Shown one piece after another: positions 34,283 to 43,380 of a DNA stretch of 57,523 bases. The translations under genes and the position numbers were made by a program. The DNA lies in contig JAJRZP010000072.1 of the NCBI GenBank assembly GCA_024275195.1, positions 1 through 57,523 of the forward strand, written 5' to 3'. Under the pieces are notes generated by a model. It made no database searches. It was not told the DNA's origin and saw only the letters and a list, made by a program, of their open reading frames with translations. The DNA is from Chloroflexota bacterium. Its GTDB lineage: Bacteria; Chloroflexota; Dehalococcoidia; Lucifugimonadales; Lucifugimonadaceae. Position 1 is the stretch's first letter, and each line of letters opens with the position of its first letter.

Positions 34283-35044
34283 ATGTCAGGTCACTCTAAA
34301 TGGAGCACTATCAAGCACAAGAAGGGTGCGGCCGACGCCAAGCGTGGTCAACTCTTCACCAAGCTTGCTCGGGAAATCATGGTCGCTGCACGGGGTGGCG
34401 ACCCTAATCCGGAGATGAACTTCCGCCTGCGACTCGCTATTGACAATGCAAAGTCGCTCAACATGCCCAAAGAGAACATCGACCGGGCGGTTGCACGCGG
34501 CTCCGGTGTCGGCGGCGATTCGGCTGTGCTTGAGGAGATCAGCTACGAGGCTTATGGTCCGGGTGGTGCTGGAATCATAGTTCAGGCCATGACCGACAAT
34601 AAAAATCGCACGGCTGCAGAGGTTCGAGCGCAGATAACCCGGGCTGGTGGAAATCTTGCCGGTGCAGGGGCGGTGTCGTGGAATTTCGAGAGCAAAGGTC
34701 TGATTACAGTCGAAGTTGACGAGGGCGACCCGGACGATGTCGCACTTGAGATAGTCGATGCCGGTGCGGAGGATGTCGAGGTAGACGGCAGCACGGTGCA
34801 GGTCACGGCTCCATATGAAGATTTCGCACAGGTGAAGACCAGCGTCGAGGCTCTTTCGGGAATAAGGGTTGAGAGCGGTGTGCTGGCCCTCGTGCCGACC
34901 ACGCTGGTGCCTCTTGACGACAAGGGAGCGATGCAAACACTACGCCTCCTCGACGCGCTTGAAGAGCTTGATGACGTTTCGAAGGTCTACTCAAATGGTG
35001 ATTTCCCCGACGAAGTCCTTGAAAAGTACGCCTCCGCCGACTAA
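34283..35044 (+). CDS. YebC/PmpR family protein (TACO1 type)
   Basis: A 253-residue protein of the YebC family, described as DNA-binding regulators and as translation factors that help ribosomes through proline runs. The N-terminus MSGHSKWSTIKHKKGAADAK and the following FTKLAREIMVAAR are diagnostic. All three domains are present, to DVSKVYSNGDFPDEVLE at the end. A TAAAAT box at 34222 could serve its own promoter. ruvC, often next to yebC, is not here. Confidence 0.94.
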   Translation: MSGHSKWSTIKHKKGAADAKRGQLFTKLAREIMVAARGGDPNPEMNFRLRLAIDNAKSLNMPKENIDRAVARGSGVGGDSAVLEEISYEAYGPGGAGIIVQAMTDNKNRTAAEVRAQITRAGGNLAGAGAVSWNFESKGLITVEVDEGDPDDVALEIVDAGAEDVEVDGSTVQVTAPYEDFAQVKTSVEALSGIRVESGVLALVPTTLVPLDDKGAMQTLRLLDALEELDDVSKVYSNGDFPDEVLEKYASAD

Positions 35045-35199
35045 CTCGCTTTCTCGCCAACTGAGGCGTGTGTGGCGCTGTCGATACAAATATCCCCTAC
35101 TCTTCTTCGTTGCTTCAAACGTGCCGGTCGGCGTACATTTCAATCGTCGCAATATTTCTGGTGTAACTGTCAACGCACTACGAGCGGAGTAACAATCTG

Positions 35200-35886
35200 G
35201 TGACGGCTGCAATAAGCACGATAGGGCTTACGAAATTCTATGGTCAACACCGAGGAGTTCTGGATGTAAATCTCGATATCCGAGAGGGCGAGGTATTCGG
35301 TCTACTCGGCCCCAACGGTGCGGGAAAAACCACCTGCATCCGGGTGTTCCTCGACTTCATACGTGCGACGTCAGGCACGGCGACTGTGCTGGGGTTGAAC
35401 TCGCGGACAGACTCACTGAAAATTCGACAAAAGGTCGGATACCTGCCGGGCGAGTTTGTTACTTATGAAAAACTGACCGCCCATGAACTGCTTGAGTATT
35501 TCGCCAATCTTCGAGATCACACCCTCGAAAGAGCGAAAACACTTGCGGATCGGTTCAATTTAGATCTGTCGCGCAAGATCGGCGAGCTTTCGCGAGGCAA
35601 TCGACAGAAGGTCGGACTTATCCAGGCGTTCATGAGCGATCCTGAGTTGCTCATTCTTGATGAGCCGACGACTGGCCTCGACCCGCTGCTCCAGCAAGAG
35701 TTTCATGAGGTGGTACTAGAAGAGGCAAAAGCGGGAAAGACGCTTTTCATCTCCTCCCATGTGTTGTCCGAGGTAGAAATCATTTGTGATCGTGTCGGGA
35801 TAATTCGCGAGGGTTCCCTCGTGGCGGTCGAAGAGATCTCGGCACTGCGAGAACGTGCGCTGACCAGAGTGGAAATTGTGTTCTAA
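35200..35886 (+). CDS. ABC transporter ATP-binding protein, truncated by an in-frame TAA
   Basis: 228 residues holding the complete nucleotide-binding core: Walker A GPNGAGKTTCIRV at about 40, signature LSRGNRQKVGLIQAF, Walker B LLILDEPTTGLDP and the H-loop SSHVLSE. The frame ends at TAA (35884-35886) after RVEIVF, but continues in the same frame for 80 more codons that encode the usual C-terminal domain of CcmA-type ATPases. The catalytic core may still work without it. GTG start at 35200. The permease follows at 36119. Confidence 0.85.
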   Translation: MTAAISTIGLTKFYGQHRGVLDVNLDIREGEVFGLLGPNGAGKTTCIRVFLDFIRATSGTATVLGLNSRTDSLKIRQKVGYLPGEFVTYEKLTAHELLEYFANLRDHTLERAKTLADRFNLDLSRKIGELSRGNRQKVGLIQAFMSDPELLILDEPTTGLDPLLQQEFHEVVLEEAKAGKTLFISSHVLSEVEIICDRVGIIREGSLVAVEEISALRERALTRVEIVF

Positions 35887-35889
35887 GAT

Positions 35890-36129
35890 GCCGTTTCTAC
35901 CGTTGATTTCGAGGGCGTCGACGGTGTGATCGATGTCGTTGTGGACGAACATAAACTTACCTGCCATGTAACCGGCAGTGTCGATTCCCTTATAAAGACA
36001 GCCGCCAGGCACACGGTTCACAAAATCCAGTCTGGCCAGCCAGGTCTCGAGGAGGTGTTTCTGAAGTTTTACGACAATCCCGAGGTGTCGGAGACACTGG
36101 AGCCAAAGGAGGTTTCGGATGCTGAGTAA
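35890..36129 (+). pseudogene. C-terminal domain of the ABC ATPase beyond an in-frame TAA
   Basis: 79 codons in the same frame as the upstream ATPase, directly after its TAA and GAT. The end QPGLEEVFLKFYDNPEVSE is the standard C-terminal signature of these ATPases, so this was once, or still is, part of that gene. No start codon with a ribosome site precedes it. It overlaps the permease start by 11 bases. A single base change (GAA or CAA to TAA) or a sequencing error would account for the break. Confidence 0.75.
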
Positions 36130-36916
36130 CATCTACCTGAAGTCTCTCAGGGATTCAAAACGATCTATCTTCTTCTACTCACTTGGCTCAATCGCGTTGG
36201 GTATGTACGTCACGCTGTTCTATCCAACGATCCGCGATGCGACCGGATTCGCCGATTTTCTGGAGCAGCTTCCTGATGCGATTCAAGCACTGATCGGTGA
36301 CGTAGAGACATATACCACGGCAGAAGGTTTCCTGAACGCCGAGGTGTTCAGTTTCATGGGCCCAATGGTGTTCGGGATATTTGCGATAACTGCCGGAATG
36401 GGGGCAATAGCCGGTGAAGAAGAATCTCACACCCTCGATCAACTGCTGGCAAACCCTGTGTCGCGTATGTCCGTCTTGCTCCAGAAGATCGGGGCAATGC
36501 TAACGGGTTTGCTCGGTATTTCAGTCGCTCTGTGGGTCGGGCTCGTCGGAGGTTCGAAGATTGCCGGGTTCGATCTGTCTGTCTCTGGAACGGCACAGGC
36601 GATCCTCAGCCTGTACGTGCTCGGAGCGGTATTAGGGCTCATTGCCCTTTCACTCGGCGCTTCAACCGGTAGAAAAAGTCTTGCGGGTGGGATAGCGGCC
36701 GCGGTAGGAGTCGTTGGGTTTCTCCTCGATACGTTCCTTTCGGTAGTCGAGTTGCTCGAACCGGCACGTTTCATCTCAGTTTTCTACTACTTCAACAACA
36801 ATGATGTGATCCTCAATGGGATTAACCCTGTCCATTTCCTGGTGTTGATAGCGACTGCAGCGGTCGCCATATTAGTCGCTATTTGGAAATTTGAACGCAG
36901 AGATCTGGCAAATTAG
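36119..36916 (+). CDS. ABC-2 type permease
   Basis: A 265-residue membrane subunit with six hydrophobic segments. It begins MLSNIYLKSLRDSKRSIFFYSLGSIALG and carries AGEEESHTLDQLLANPVSRM, the ATPase-contact stretch of this permease group (the ABC-2 family that includes lipo- and antibiotic exporters). ATG at 36119, overlapping the last codons of the ATPase C-terminal domain; that overlap supports the view that the ATPase originally ended at 36129. Substrate unknown. Confidence 0.9.
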   Translation: MLSNIYLKSLRDSKRSIFFYSLGSIALGMYVTLFYPTIRDATGFADFLEQLPDAIQALIGDVETYTTAEGFLNAEVFSFMGPMVFGIFAITAGMGAIAGEEESHTLDQLLANPVSRMSVLLQKIGAMLTGLLGISVALWVGLVGGSKIAGFDLSVSGTAQAILSLYVLGAVLGLIALSLGASTGRKSLAGGIAAAVGVVGFLLDTFLSVVELLEPARFISVFYYFNNNDVILNGINPVHFLVLIATAAVAILVAIWKFERRDLAN

Positions 36917-36995
36917 TTTCGTCAGAATTCAGGTGGCAGTACAATTCCAAGGTTATTGCCGCTTTTAACTAGGACAGAATGGACACTACTACCAG

Positions 36996-37196
36996 ATGTG
37001 CAGATCTACCGCGGCCCCTTTGCTGGCGATTGTGGGTGTTGCGGGCACGGCAGCCGGGGTTGGTCTCGCGGTTATTCGCGACCGACTCGATAGGCTAGCC
37101 GATTCTCGCGCAGCAAAAGAGGCAAACGACGCGAAACGTGAAAGCGAACCACGCGAATCAGTCTCAACTGATTCGAACAACAAAGACAATGATTAG
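36996..37196 (+). CDS. Small putative membrane protein
   Basis: 66 residues: one hydrophobic segment (about residues 7-27, [20 protein letters not shown]) and a charged tail rich in Arg, Asp, Glu and Ser, as expected of a small single-pass membrane protein. I recognise no family. ATG at 36996; no strong ribosome site. Its last 4 bases overlap the end of yyaL on the opposite strand. The amphipathic ordering supports a real gene, but it could be a chance frame. Confidence 0.45.
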   Translation: MCRSTAAPLLAIVGVAGTAAGVGLAVIRDRLDRLADSRAAKEANDAKRESEPRESVSTDSNNKDND

Positions 37197-39253
37197 CCGA
37201 GTTGCTCGATCATCTCTTCAACTCTCGTAACGGGTAGTTTGCACGTGTAGTTCTCACACACGTAAGCGGTTGTCTTTCCATTAATTCGTGTTCTACCTAC
37301 TAACAGCGGCGAACGCTCATCCGACCCCAGATCTCCGGTGATTCCTGCCAGCACGAGGTTCGGCAAGAACGTACTGTTGACCGCGTGTTTCATCTCGCTC
37401 AGCACGTGATCATCCGGATCGCCAAGTAGCACCACTTCCTGTTTATCTGAACACATGAAATCGACTGCCGCCAGCCAAGAAGTGACAGACGCAGGGGTCT
37501 GCTCGAATAGCGGGATCATTGCCTTCATAGAAGTCTCAGCTTTTTCAACAAATCCTGTCTCACCCGTAAAGATGCTCAACCGCTGGAGCGCCATTGCAGC
37601 GACTGCCCCACCCGACGGCACAGCGTTGTCGAGAATATCTCGCGGTCGTACGAGCAGATTTGAATGCTCACTTGAGGTGTCGTAGAACACTCCCCGGTCG
37701 GTATCCCAGAATTGTTCGATCATCTGGTCGGCCAGTTCTCTAGCCTCGTCAACGTATGAGTAGTCGAAAGTCGCTTCATACAGCGTCAGTAGACCATCAA
37801 TCAAACAGGCGTAGTCGTCCAGATATCCCGGGATTCGGGCATCGCCCTCTGAATCGCTTGTCGCCTTCCATGTGTGAAGCAAGCGACCTTCAGAGTCTCG
37901 TATCTGAGTGAGTAGCAAGCGTGCGTTTTTTTCTGCGATGGCAATCCAGCCTGCGTTATCCAGCACGGCTCCAGCCTCGGCAAATGCCTTGAGCATGAGC
38001 GCATTCCAGGCGACAAGTATTTTATCGTCAATGTTGGGAGCAACCCTCTTCGATCGTTCGTTGAGGAGAGTCGCACGAATCCGTTCAATGTCGCCGAGTA
38101 GCGCTTCCTGATTTTGCGCCGAACGAGACAGAAATTCCGCCTGTGACAGTGGCAAGTACAGAATATTCGCGCCTTCGAAGTTTCCATCTTCGGTCACGCC
38201 CCAGTAAGCCCGGGCAAGTGCAGAATCTGTGGCATCGAGAACAGCATCGATTTCGTCAGCAGTCCAGACGAAGAATTTGCCTTCGACTCCTTCTGAATCC
38301 GCATCGGATGCCGAATAAAATCCGCCGGCGGAGTGGGTCATCTCACGGGTGATGTACTCCAATGTCTCTCGTACGATACGCCGGAACAGAGGTTTGCCGG
38401 TCGCTTGATAGGCGTGCAGATACAGCGACACCAGTTGAGCATTGTCATAGAGCATCTTCTCGAAATGCGGAACGAGCCATTTTTCATCGGTCGAATATCG
38501 TGCAAATCCACCTCCGACCTGATCGTAAATTCCACCATGAGCCATCTTTTCGATAGTGAGGTTCACGATATCCAGAACTTGCGAGCTTCCTGTTCGCTTC
38601 CAGTACCTCAACAGGTGTTCGTAGACCATGGGTTGTGGAAATTTAGGTGCGCCCTGAGTACCGCCATTTTCTAGATCAGCATTACCGACAAGCTGAGTGA
38701 AGCTACCGAACAACAGCGACTCATCGATAGCGCCTTCGTTCTTCTGCGGTATCGACTGCTCTTTGATCATATCGACGACCTGCTGGGAATTATCAAGCAA
38801 CCTCTGACGGTTGTTCGCGTAAGCATCGCTCACTGCTGCCAGAACCCGCGGAAATCCGGCCATGTTGTGCCGATCATCGGGTGGAAAGTAGGTCCCACCA
38901 AAAAACGGATGCCCGTCGGGAGTCATGAACACTGTCAACGGCCAGCCACCAGACCCGGTCATCGCCTGAACAGCCATCATGTAGATCGAGTCGATATCCG
39001 GCAACTCTTCCCGATCGACTTTTATATTCACGAATCCTGCGTTCATCGCTGCTGCTATCGATTCGTTCTCGAACGATTCATGCGCCATCACGTGGCACCA
39101 ATGACACGCGGAGTACCCGATCGAGAGCAATATCGGCCTGTTTAGCAGCTCCGCTGCGGCCAACGCCTCATCACCCCACGGATACCAGTCGACAGGATTG
39201 TCTTTGTGCTGGAGTAGGTACGGACTTGTTTCATTGGCTAAGCGATTGGGCAT
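37193..39253 (-). CDS. yyaL: YyaL/DUF255 thioredoxin-domain protein
   Basis: 686 residues from the ATG at 39253 ([23 protein letters not shown]), which is preceded by AGGAAA; an in-frame GTG 27 bases up is less likely. The first 160 residues form the DUF255 thioredoxin-like domain with the CxxC in SACHWCHVM, and the rest is an alpha/alpha-barrel like that of N-acyl-glucosamine epimerases ([28 protein letters not shown]). The eukaryotic homologue is spermatogenesis-associated protein 20. The biochemical role is not established. It lies 139 bases downstream of the NHL-thioredoxin selenoprotein candidate on the same strand, so two thioredoxin-fold proteins may share a transcript. Confidence 0.93.
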   Translation of the reverse strand: MPNRLANETSPYLLQHKDNPVDWYPWGDEALAAAELLNRPILLSIGYSACHWCHVMAHESFENESIAAAMNAGFVNIKVDREELPDIDSIYMMAVQAMTGSGGWPLTVFMTPDGHPFFGGTYFPPDDRHNMAGFPRVLAAVSDAYANNRQRLLDNSQQVVDMIKEQSIPQKNEGAIDESLLFGSFTQLVGNADLENGGTQGAPKFPQPMVYEHLLRYWKRTGSSQVLDIVNLTIEKMAHGGIYDQVGGGFARYSTDEKWLVPHFEKMLYDNAQLVSLYLHAYQATGKPLFRRIVRETLEYITREMTHSAGGFYSASDADSEGVEGKFFVWTADEIDAVLDATDSALARAYWGVTEDGNFEGANILYLPLSQAEFLSRSAQNQEALLGDIERIRATLLNERSKRVAPNIDDKILVAWNALMLKAFAEAGAVLDNAGWIAIAEKNARLLLTQIRDSEGRLLHTWKATSDSEGDARIPGYLDDYACLIDGLLTLYEATFDYSYVDEARELADQMIEQFWDTDRGVFYDTSSEHSNLLVRPRDILDNAVPSGGAVAAMALQRLSIFTGETGFVEKAETSMKAMIPLFEQTPASVTSWLAAVDFMCSDKQEVVLLGDPDDHVLSEMKHAVNSTFLPNLVLAGITGDLGSDERSPLLVGRTRINGKTTAYVCENYTCKLPVTRVEEMIEQLG

Positions 39254-39392
39254 GGTTTTCCTGGCATTGTTGACACGCACGGTGATTCTTCGTTTGCATA
39301 CGACCAGAGCACTCGACGATATGATGTTGTGACGTGGCTTTCCGGTACCCCGGCTTTGGCCTCACCCGACATCGGCCGGTTTGCAATCTGAA

Positions 39393-40916
39393 TTAGATCA
39401 TCGGACTACGAAGGCCGCTCAAAACCAAATCGTAGACTTCATTCGAATCGAGCTCGATGACCTTGATCTTGTGATTGTTGGTATCAGCGACGTAGATGTG
39501 GTTGCCGACCTTCACAAGACCGGCGGGTTCGCTAAACTCGGCGACCGTTGCGTAGCCATTCTTATCGCCCGGTTTCCCAGACCCAGCGACGGTTCTTACC
39601 TGCAACGATCCAATGGCGACCGACTTAATCTTATTGTTGTATGAATCAGCGATGTAGATGACATCGTTGTGAACAGTCAGGCCCTGGGGATGCTGGAGCA
39701 ACGCCTCTTTCCCGACACCGTCGTGATCGCCAAAATCGAACAGCCCCTTGCCGACAAGGGTAACGACCCTTCCTTCTTCGGCAATTGCCGAAACCCGCAG
39801 AGCACTGGTTTCGCTATCGATAAAAAAGACGGCATTGTTTGATACTTCAATACCGTAGGGCTGAGCAAGACGCGCCGAGTCCTTGAGATCATCGACGATA
39901 TCCTCCTCCCCATCACCTGCGAACGGGGTAACAGATCCGTCTGAAATATCCATTGACCACAATTGGTGGAACCCTGCCATTGCGATGTACAGGATTCCAT
40001 CGTTCAGCGAGAGATCGTAAGGTGAGTTGAGCGGGACGCTGAGCGCATCTCCTCCCTTGTGGCGATACAGCGATTGCTCGCCTGTACCGGCGATCGTACT
40101 GGCAGTTCCAGCGACGAGGCCTACCCTGACTATCGTGTGTGTCCCGGCATCGGCAACATAGAGGTTATCGCCATCGATGACCACCCCCTGCGGGTTGTCG
40201 AACAATGGTTGGTCGAACTCTTTTTCGACGATCACCTCGTTGTTTTCGTCTTCACGCAGTGGCGATTCACCGTTGCCGATGACGAGTTCGACACCACCTT
40301 CGAGATCACTGACGATAAGGCGATGATGATTCGAATCGGAGATGACCAGCCACTCGCGCTCTGCGTCGGCCGTGATCTTCCCCGGAAACAAGAGGGGTGA
40401 ATCAGATCGAGACTCTGGTCGGAAGGTCAGTGCCCCCCGCTGGAACAGACCAGATGATTCATGCTCTTGGATCATCCCCGCTATCACAGTGTCAAGAGCA
40501 TCGAGTGGGAATTCACCCTCGTGACGGCCGATAACTTTGCCTGACGGATCGAGAAATATCAGTGTCGGCCATACGCGCACTGCGTAAGATTTCCATATTG
40601 CAAAATCCAGATCGTTTACGACAGGATGTTCGATCCCGTACCGGCGTACAGCCTCACGCAGGTTCTCGGACGATTTCTCGGCGTTGAATTTTGCCGAGTG
40701 GACACCGACAACTGTCAGGATATCGGCGTACTTCTTCTCCAGCTTCCGCAACTGCGGAAGTACATGCATGCAGTTAATTCAGCAGTATGTCCAGAAATGG
40801 AGGATTACCAATCGACCACCCAGATCGGTAAGTGTGAGGGGCGATTCCGTGTTGAACCATTCCAACCCTTCCGGGAACTGTGGTGCGTGGATGGTGCCTT
40901 CGTATCGCGTCGCCAT
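39393..40916 (-). CDS. NHL-repeat thioredoxin-like protein, candidate selenoprotein with in-frame UGA (U-I-N-C active site)
   Basis: 507 residues if the UGA at 40779-40781 is read as selenocysteine (residue 46). From ATG 40916, with GAGGGA just before, the frame encodes [15 protein letters not shown], then [10 protein letters not shown], then UGA, then [15 protein letters not shown]2-like proteins have FWTYCCINC here, so the UGA replaces the first cysteine of the C-x-x-C redox pair. Residues 1-140 are a thioredoxin fold; residues about 155-505 hold six NHL repeats (for example [37 protein letters not shown]) forming a propeller. Reading only from ATG 40769 would lose the active site. A hairpin follows the UGA and selA is in the window. 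The alternative is a nonsense mutation or sequencing error. Confidence 0.8.
40743..40760 (-). promoter_or_regulatory. Candidate bacterial SECIS hairpin
   Basis: On the minus strand, CTTCCGC (40760-40754) pairs perfectly with GCGGAAG (40749-40743) around the loop AGTT. It begins 18 bases after the UGA at 40781-40779, and the loop begins 25 bases after it. Bacterial SECIS elements are hairpins directly after the UGA, inside the coding frame, with a G among the first two loop bases; the AGUU loop meets this and has the GU pair important for SelB in E. coli fdhF. The hairpin also codes for the conserved LPQLRK segment. Confidence 0.65.
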
Positions 40917-41027
40917 TTCATCCCTCGCAATTGCCACAGTTCCTGAGTAATCGTCTTGCTGATTATTTCATGTCAGCCGGACGATGTATCCGTCCAGTTT
41001 CACCCAAGAATGTCTTGTGTGGGTAGA

Positions 41028-41954
41028 TTACTTCGACGAGTCGATGAACACTGGCTGGGTCCATGCGCGACCGCCTCTCGACGAGTACACGGTTGCGCGG
41101 ATATAGCGGTCCAATCGGCTTGGTTTGTAGCCGGGAGAGTTGCTGGTCGATTCGTAGAGCGTAGTGCCGTTCGAACCGGAGAACACTGTCGTGTATTTGG
41201 CTTTGGTGCCGTTTGCGTGAGTTTCGACATCGATATCAATCTTGATTTCACGGGTATTCGAAACCATGTCGCCGATCGTAACGCCGGTCGAAGCGTAAAA
41301 TTCTCCAACTGACAACGCTTCCAAAATATCCTGTTGCGTAAGAGATGCTGATTTCACCTGCACCCATCCTCGACCTGGATTCGAACGATCTACGTGGAAT
41401 TCACCGGTGTAGTTATGCGAGTCGTCCACGGCCAATCCCCAGACCTGACGACCTCTACTCAGTAGTCGATCCCAGATACCGATGGAACTGGCCTTGCCAC
41501 CCCCGCCCGAGTTGTGCGTATCAGGATGACCATTGAAGATCTCCATAAACTTGTAGCCTTCAACCTGCATCATCGCGCCATCATCGAACGCCCAGCGAAA
41601 GTTCGGGTGATTGATCGAGGCCATGCCACCGGCGGCGATGATTCGATCAACATTCTCACGCATGGCGTCTATGACGTCGGGAGAGTCGGAAGCTTCCACG
41701 AGTTCGGTCACTCCGTACCCGTTGACATGGACAGCGTTTCGGGATGTGACTTCCTCACCACGTACAAGCAGCGGCCATCTGGCCTTCTCAGCATCACTAC
41801 CTTCAAGGATCGTGAGATGATTATGGTCCGAGAGGCAAAGCCAGTCGTAACCATGATCGTGATACCACTCAGCGACGTGTTCAGGCGATTCATCGCCATC
41901 GCTGTTGGTCGTGTGAGTGTGAAGGTTGCCTTTGAGCCAGGATTTAGAAGTCAT
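41028..41954 (-). CDS. PHP-domain metal-dependent phosphoesterase
   Basis: A 308-residue protein of the polymerase-and-histidinol-phosphatase superfamily. The metal-binding motifs are seen in order: NLHTHTTNSDG near residue 10, CLSDHNHL near 40, GEEV near 67, INHPNFRWAF near 114, and AVDDSHNYTG near 196. The C-terminal 80 residues are beta-rich. No signal peptide is seen. It lies upstream of the NHL-thioredoxin gene on the same strand with a gap of 111 bases. The substrate is not known. Confidence 0.85.
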   Translation of the reverse strand: MTSKSWLKGNLHTHTTNSDGDESPEHVAEWYHDHGYDWLCLSDHNHLTILEGSDAEKARWPLLVRGEEVTSRNAVHVNGYGVTELVEASDSPDVIDAMRENVDRIIAAGGMASINHPNFRWAFDDGAMMQVEGYKFMEIFNGHPDTHNSGGGGKASSIGIWDRLLSRGRQVWGLAVDDSHNYTGEFHVDRSNPGRGWVQVKSASLTQQDILEALSVGEFYASTGVTIGDMVSNTREIKIDIDVETHANGTKAKYTTVFSGSNGTTLYESTSNSPGYKPSRLDRYIRATVYSSRGGRAWTQPVFIDSSK

Positions 41955-42273
41955 GCCGCGATGTTACAGACCATTTCTGCGGTCTGAGTAGGTGAGGATC
42001 GTTGACATCGGACAATCATGACGACAGATTCCGGCGATAACGCAGTCTGATTTGTTTTAGCAGCCTTCACGCGCCAGGCCCTGCACTCCGATACTCGGAG
42101 CAGCGTCGGCTGAATACTTGCGCAGTTGAGTGAAATCGGATGAATCATCGAGATTGGCAGGGCGGACATTGGCAAGTTGATGCAGTGGTCAACAGAAAGC
42201 CGCCTCGCATTAAACTAACTCGGGGGAATTTCAGCAGACGGAGTGATCAGTCTAGTATCAGGAGTATCAGTTC
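41955..42273. other. Divergent intergenic region, no gene seen
   Basis: 319 bases between the PHP gene (minus) and the epimerase gene (plus). There is no credible coding frame or RNA gene. It should hold two divergent promoters; a TTGACA at 42002 (plus) has no good -10 partner. The only firm signal is AGGAG at about 42260, the ribosome site of the epimerase. Confidence 0.5.
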
Positions 42274-43188
42274 ATGGCAAAACGAAGAGTTCTAATGACC
42301 GGCGCCAGTGGATACATAGCGTCATTGATGCTCCCAACGCTGCGCGAACGCTTCGATCTGACTCTCGCCGATGTGTCTAACACTGATCGGGACGGCAACA
42401 AGATCGACGGTATTCACCTCGCCGATTTCATCGATCCTGACAGATCGAGGTATGCCCATCTGTTCGAGGGTATCGATTCCGTGATTCATCTTGCTTTCAA
42501 GCCTCATTCGCCACGTGGAGTTGAGTTCCAAAAGGCGCCAATTGACCGGTTCGCCAACGAACATGAAAACGTGCAGATGGCAAACAATATCTACCGCTCG
42601 GCGTACGATTCAGGTGTGCGTCGACTCGCCGTGGCAAGTTCGAATCATGCCGCTGACTGGTACGAGCACTCGCTGATTCACGAACGAAAAATGGATATGG
42701 TCCGTCCCACGGATTTTCCTGTTTCGGACAACTTTTACGGTTGGGCAAAAGCGGCATATGAACTGCTGTCATTTCCGTACGCATGCGGTGCTTTCGGGAG
42801 AAAACTCGAAACCGTAATGTTGAGAATCGGTTTCACTCGCCCGATTGTGGCTGCAGACTATCTATCTGACACACCAATGTCCGAGCAGACCAGCGGCGGG
42901 CTTGCAGAGTTCAAACGGAATCTCGGTGCGTACATCAGCCCACGCGACATCACCCAGCTATTCACCAAAGCAGTTGAGGCGCCAAATATCGAGAACGAGC
43001 ACGGTGTGCCGTTCGTGATCGCGTATGGATGCAGTGACAACACTCGAAGGTTCTGGTCGCTCGAATCCGGGAGAAAGTATCTCGACTATCAGCCGCTGGA
43101 TGACACCGAGGTCATCTACTCAGAAGATATTGCACAACTAATTACTGGAGAAGGGACTAATGTTCGTGGCGGGAAGGTCGGGATTTAA
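42274..43188 (+). CDS. NAD-dependent epimerase/dehydratase family protein (extended SDR)
   Basis: A 304-residue Rossmann-fold oxidoreductase. The cofactor motif is TGASGYIAS near residue 9; DGIHLADFID follows the second strand, and IHLAFKPH the fourth. The catalytic part has ASSNHAADWYEH and the Tyr-x-x-x-Lys pair in FYGWAKAAYE. The SSNH stretch resembles the uronate dehydrogenase branch, but the exact substrate cannot be told. The ATG at 42274 is preceded by AGGAG 10 bases up. A single gene, convergent with the DEAD-box helicase. Confidence 0.88.
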   Translation: MAKRRVLMTGASGYIASLMLPTLRERFDLTLADVSNTDRDGNKIDGIHLADFIDPDRSRYAHLFEGIDSVIHLAFKPHSPRGVEFQKAPIDRFANEHENVQMANNIYRSAYDSGVRRLAVASSNHAADWYEHSLIHERKMDMVRPTDFPVSDNFYGWAKAAYELLSFPYACGAFGRKLETVMLRIGFTRPIVAADYLSDTPMSEQTSGGLAEFKRNLGAYISPRDITQLFTKAVEAPNIENEHGVPFVIAYGCSDNTRRFWSLESGRKYLDYQPLDDTEVIYSEDIAQLITGEGTNVRGGKVGI

Positions 43189-43380
43189 CGCCGGGAGTTC
43201 GGGTGCGAAGTGGGTGTGATTGTTCGGGGTGAGATGGACGGATTTCGCCAGCTACGGCGTACTTGCGGGGGGGATCCGTACTACGGCTGGGCGGAGTCCG
43301 GTGAGGTCCCTCGAATTCCTCGGGAAGTCGGAGTGGCTGTGCGGTGACTTCGGGGTCTGGCGTGCCGTTCGTGAGATCGA

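Noticed and set aside
42002-42030. TTGACA in the gap before the epimerase gene
   Set aside because: The hexamer at the right spacing is CAGATT, a poor -10, and it would leave a leader of over 230 bases.
43189-43380. G-rich gap between the epimerase and helicase genes
   Set aside because: It looks different in base use, but no frame, repeat or RNA gene is visible in it.
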